From an uncultured Collinsella sp. (GTDB taxonomy: Bacteria > Actinomycetota > Coriobacteriia > Coriobacteriales > Coriobacteriaceae), in the NCBI GenBank assembly GCA_902478885.1, contig CABSMS010000092.1, forward strand, positions 1 to 7,961: DNA of 7,961 nt, in the 5' to 3' direction. Of this stretch, positions 5,930-7,961 are shown piece by piece. The number at the start of each line of letters is the position of its first letter. Within the stretch, counting starts at the first letter, position 1. The notes below the pieces were generated by a model. That model saw only the letters and a program-made list of their open reading frames with translations. It made no database searches and was not told where the DNA came from. The position numbers and the translations under genes were made by a program.

Positions 5930-7925
5930 ATCGAACCGAAGAATCGCCCGAGGCCGAAGAGGTATCGGGCTCGTCATAAATCACGCCGAGCACGTCGCGC
6001 ACGACATGCATCGCGGTATCTGAGCCGCCGCCGCCCTGCTCCAGGACGGTAGCGATGACATACTTGGGATCATCGGCCGGTGCATAGGCGCAGAACCACG
6101 CGTATTCGTCCTCGCCGCTTTTCTCGCCCGTGCCCGACTTGCCGTATACCTGCGGCGTCAGGGTGCCAAAGTGAGCCGCCAGGGACGTTGATGCCGTGTA
6201 AATCACGTCGTGCATGCCGTTGCGAACAAGAGCCAAATCCGAATCGCTGTTGATCTTGGCCTCCAGGCGCTTCTTCTTGCCCTTGCCGTTGTACTTATAG
6301 GCATCGCCGTCGCCATCGCGCGACACGGCAGACAAAAACACGTGAGGCACGTACTGTTTGCCGCCGTTGGCAAGACCCATATAGGCACACGCCATCTGTA
6401 GGGGCGTCACCAGGATGTCACCCTGACCGATGGCAATGTTGGTCATATCGCCGGCATTCCACTTGCGGTCCTCGGCAGAGGCGTCGGTGAAGTACGACTC
6501 TTTCCACTCGGCATCGGGAATACGGCCCGCGCCCTCACTCGGCAGATCGATACCGCAGGTCTTGCCTAGGCCCCAGCGACGAAAGACCTCCTGCAGGCCC
6601 TCGGGATGTTGCTCGTCATAAAAGAATGCCTTACCCATGTCGTAGAAGACGGGGTCGCACGAGTTGGCGATACCCGACTGCAGCGTCATGGTGCCGTGGC
6701 CGGAATGCAGCCAGCAGTACTTGCCCCACGACTTGCCCAGACCCGTCCAATAACCCGTGCAGTTGGTCGTCTGCCCCGACGTGTAGGTTCCAAACTCAAG
6801 ACCGGCCAGTGCCGAGAGCGGCTTGATGGTCGAGGCCGACATGTACTGTCCGCTAATGGCGCGGTTGAGCAGCGGGTGAGAACCCTTGTCGTCATTGAGC
6901 TCGGTCCACACGTCATTTGAGACGCCGCCGATAAAGACGGACGGATCGAACTTGGGCTCGCTCGCCATGCCCAAGATCTCGCCATTGTTGGGATCGAGAC
7001 ACACCACAGCGCCGTTGCCGGCATTGCTGTAGCCAGTGGTCTTGGCAAGCTCGATAGCGCTCGCCAGTGCCGTCTCACAGGCCTGTTGGATCTTAAGGTC
7101 GAGCGTGAGCTTAATGTCGGAGCCGGCCTTCGCGGGCACGGCGCCGGCCTGACCGGTCACGTTGCCCGAGGCATCGACCTTGACGGTCTGCTCGCCACGA
7201 ATACCCTGCAGCAGGTTTTCGTAGTAGCTCTCAACGCCCGCCTGCCCCACGATATCGCCCGACTGGTACGTAATCTTGCCAGCAGAAGCATCATCATCGC
7301 CAGAGGTTTTCTTATTCTGGGCCTCGAGCTGCTCGGAGGTAATGGTGCCGGTATAGCCCAAGATATGGCATGCCGTCTCGCCATATGGATACTGGCGCTC
7401 GGTACGCTCGGCAATCTTGACGCCCGGGAACTCGCCAGCGTGCTCCTGAATATAGGCAACCGTAGAGCGACGGACGTCCGTCGCGATGGTATGCAGGCTC
7501 TGGGCGCCCTCTGTATTGTCCTGGATATTGCGCAGAACCGCCACGTAGGGCATACCGAGCACGTTGGCAAGATGGCGAACCAGAACCTCATCCTCGGCAA
7601 GGTCGCGGTAGGCCACGACAGCAAGTGAGGGACGGTTCTGGACAAGCGCCACGCCATTGCGGTCGAGGATGCGGCCGCGCACAGCGGGAGTGGTAACGGT
7701 GCGAGTCTGATTACTATTGGCCTGCTTCTCGTAATAGTCCGACGAGACCATCTGCATGCCCCACAGCTTGACGGCAAGCGCCGCAAACATCGCGCCCACA
7801 CCCGTGGTGAGAATGGAAAAGCGGCCCTTAAAGGCGGTCGTCGCGGTATTGCCCTCGCCCTCGGTGGCGCGCGGGGCCGTTCCATGCTGCGTATCGTAGG
7901 TAAAACGGGAATCGCCGCGACGCAT
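5928..7925 (-). CDS. mrdA: Penicillin-binding protein 2 (class B transpeptidase); 5' end uncertain
   Basis: PBP2 cross-links the glycan strands made by RodA in the elongasome. Counting from the ATG at 7925 the protein is 665 residues, close to usual length. It has a cytoplasmic N-terminus, one membrane anchor at about 36 to 59 (FSILTTGVGAMFAALAVKLW), a pedestal domain opening with VRGRILDRNG (82 to 91), and a transpeptidase domain from about 300. The three active-site motifs are intact: STIK with nucleophile S365 and K368, SCD (422 to 424; SxD in place of SxN is common in PBP2), and KSGT (596 to 599). A hydrophilic stretch near 205 to 218 (KKTSGDDDASAG) and a lysine-rich loop near 548 to 554 look like variable surface loops. 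The ATG at 7925 has only 7 genomic bases before the adapter, so its SD cannot be seen and the gene may begin further upstream. The residues MGSEMCIRDR predicted before it are translated adapter. mreD or mreC is the expected upstream neighbour. Confidence 0.94.
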   Translation of the reverse strand: MRRGDSRFTYDTQHGTAPRATEGEGNTATTAFKGRFSILTTGVGAMFAALAVKLWGMQMVSSDYYEKQANSNQTRTVTTPAVRGRILDRNGVALVQNRPSLAVVAYRDLAEDEVLVRHLANVLGMPYVAVLRNIQDNTEGAQSLHTIATDVRRSTVAYIQEHAGEFPGVKIAERTERQYPYGETACHILGYTGTITSEQLEAQNKKTSGDDDASAGKITYQSGDIVGQAGVESYYENLLQGIRGEQTVKVDASGNVTGQAGAVPAKAGSDIKLTLDLKIQQACETALASAIELAKTTGYSNAGNGAVVCLDPNNGEILGMASEPKFDPSVFIGGVSNDVWTELNDDKGSHPLLNRAISGQYMSASTIKPLSALAGLEFGTYTSGQTTNCTGYWTGLGKSWGKYCWLHSGHGTMTLQSGIANSCDPVFYDMGKAFFYDEQHPEGLQEVFRRWGLGKTCGIDLPSEGAGRIPDAEWKESYFTDASAEDRKWNAGDMTNIAIGQGDILVTPLQMACAYMGLANGGKQYVPHVFLSAVSRDGDGDAYKYNGKGKKKRLEAKINSDSDLALVRNGMHDVIYTASTSLAAHFGTLTPQVYGKSGTGEKSGEDEYAWFCAYAPADDPKYVIATVLEQGGGGSDTAMHVVRDVLGVIYDEPDTSSASGDSSVR

Positions 7926-7932
7926 GATGACC

Positions 7933-7961
7933 CTGTCTCTTATACACATCTCCGAGCCCAC
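7933..7961 (-). other. Nextera P7-side adapter (library artefact)
   Basis: Not genomic. CTGTCTCTTATACACATCT (7933..7951) is the reverse complement of the Tn5 mosaic end, followed by CCGAGCCCAC (7952..7961), the first ten bases of the P7-side Nextera adapter in this orientation. Translated on the minus strand it gives MGSEMCIRDR, fused in frame to mrdA. Genomic sequence ends at 7932. Confidence 0.97.

Noticed and set aside
23..7951. Inverted 19-bp Tn5 ends flanking the window, as a composite transposon
   Set aside because: They are the engineered mosaic ends attached to Illumina adapter sequence on both sides. No transposase or native Tn5/IS50 sequence is present.

Overview
The window is a short bacterial contig, 7,891 bp of genomic DNA (42..7932) between two stretches of Illumina Nextera (Tn5) library adapter (1..41 and 7933..7961). 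The DNA is GC-rich, gene-dense and coded entirely on the minus strand. Gene content and order, the composition and the use of TTG starts fit an actinobacterium of class Coriobacteriia, perhaps Collinsella or a relative. That placement is inferred from the look of the proteins and the synteny, not from a search.

In transcription order (high to low coordinates) the layout is: mrdA (PBP2 transpeptidase, 5' end at the contig edge), rodA (SEDS glycosyltransferase), an unnamed protein with a DUF697-like hydrophobic C-terminal half, a TIGR03960-type radical SAM protein, its TIGR03936/DUF2344 partner, rplU (L21), rpmA (L27), and the first 62 codons of obg. No gap exceeds 100 bases, and there are no RNA genes, mobile elements, CRISPR arrays or long repeats.

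The cluster has two transcriptional parts. From mrdA through DUF2344 the genes are packed with gaps of 9, 18 and 10 nt and one 4-nt ATGA overlap, so they look like one translationally coupled operon, probably continuing upstream into the unseen mreBCD genes. PBP2 and RodA form the cell-elongation peptidoglycan synthase. The radical SAM pair has no known substrate. A good sigma-70-type promoter (TTGACG, 17-nt spacer, TACTAT, with an extended -10 TG) overlaps the stop codon of the DUF2344 gene and should drive rplU-rpmA separately. A strong intrinsic terminator then sits between rpmA and obg, ending only a few bases before the obg ribosome binding site, so obg is probably fed by limited readthrough.

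I see no defence system, mobile element or other clearly new system. The points most worth a second look are the adapter artefacts, which have created false protein ends on obg and mrdA, the terminator in the obg leader, the rplU promoter, the DUF697-like protein between rodA and the radical SAM gene, and the uncharacterised radical SAM pair.
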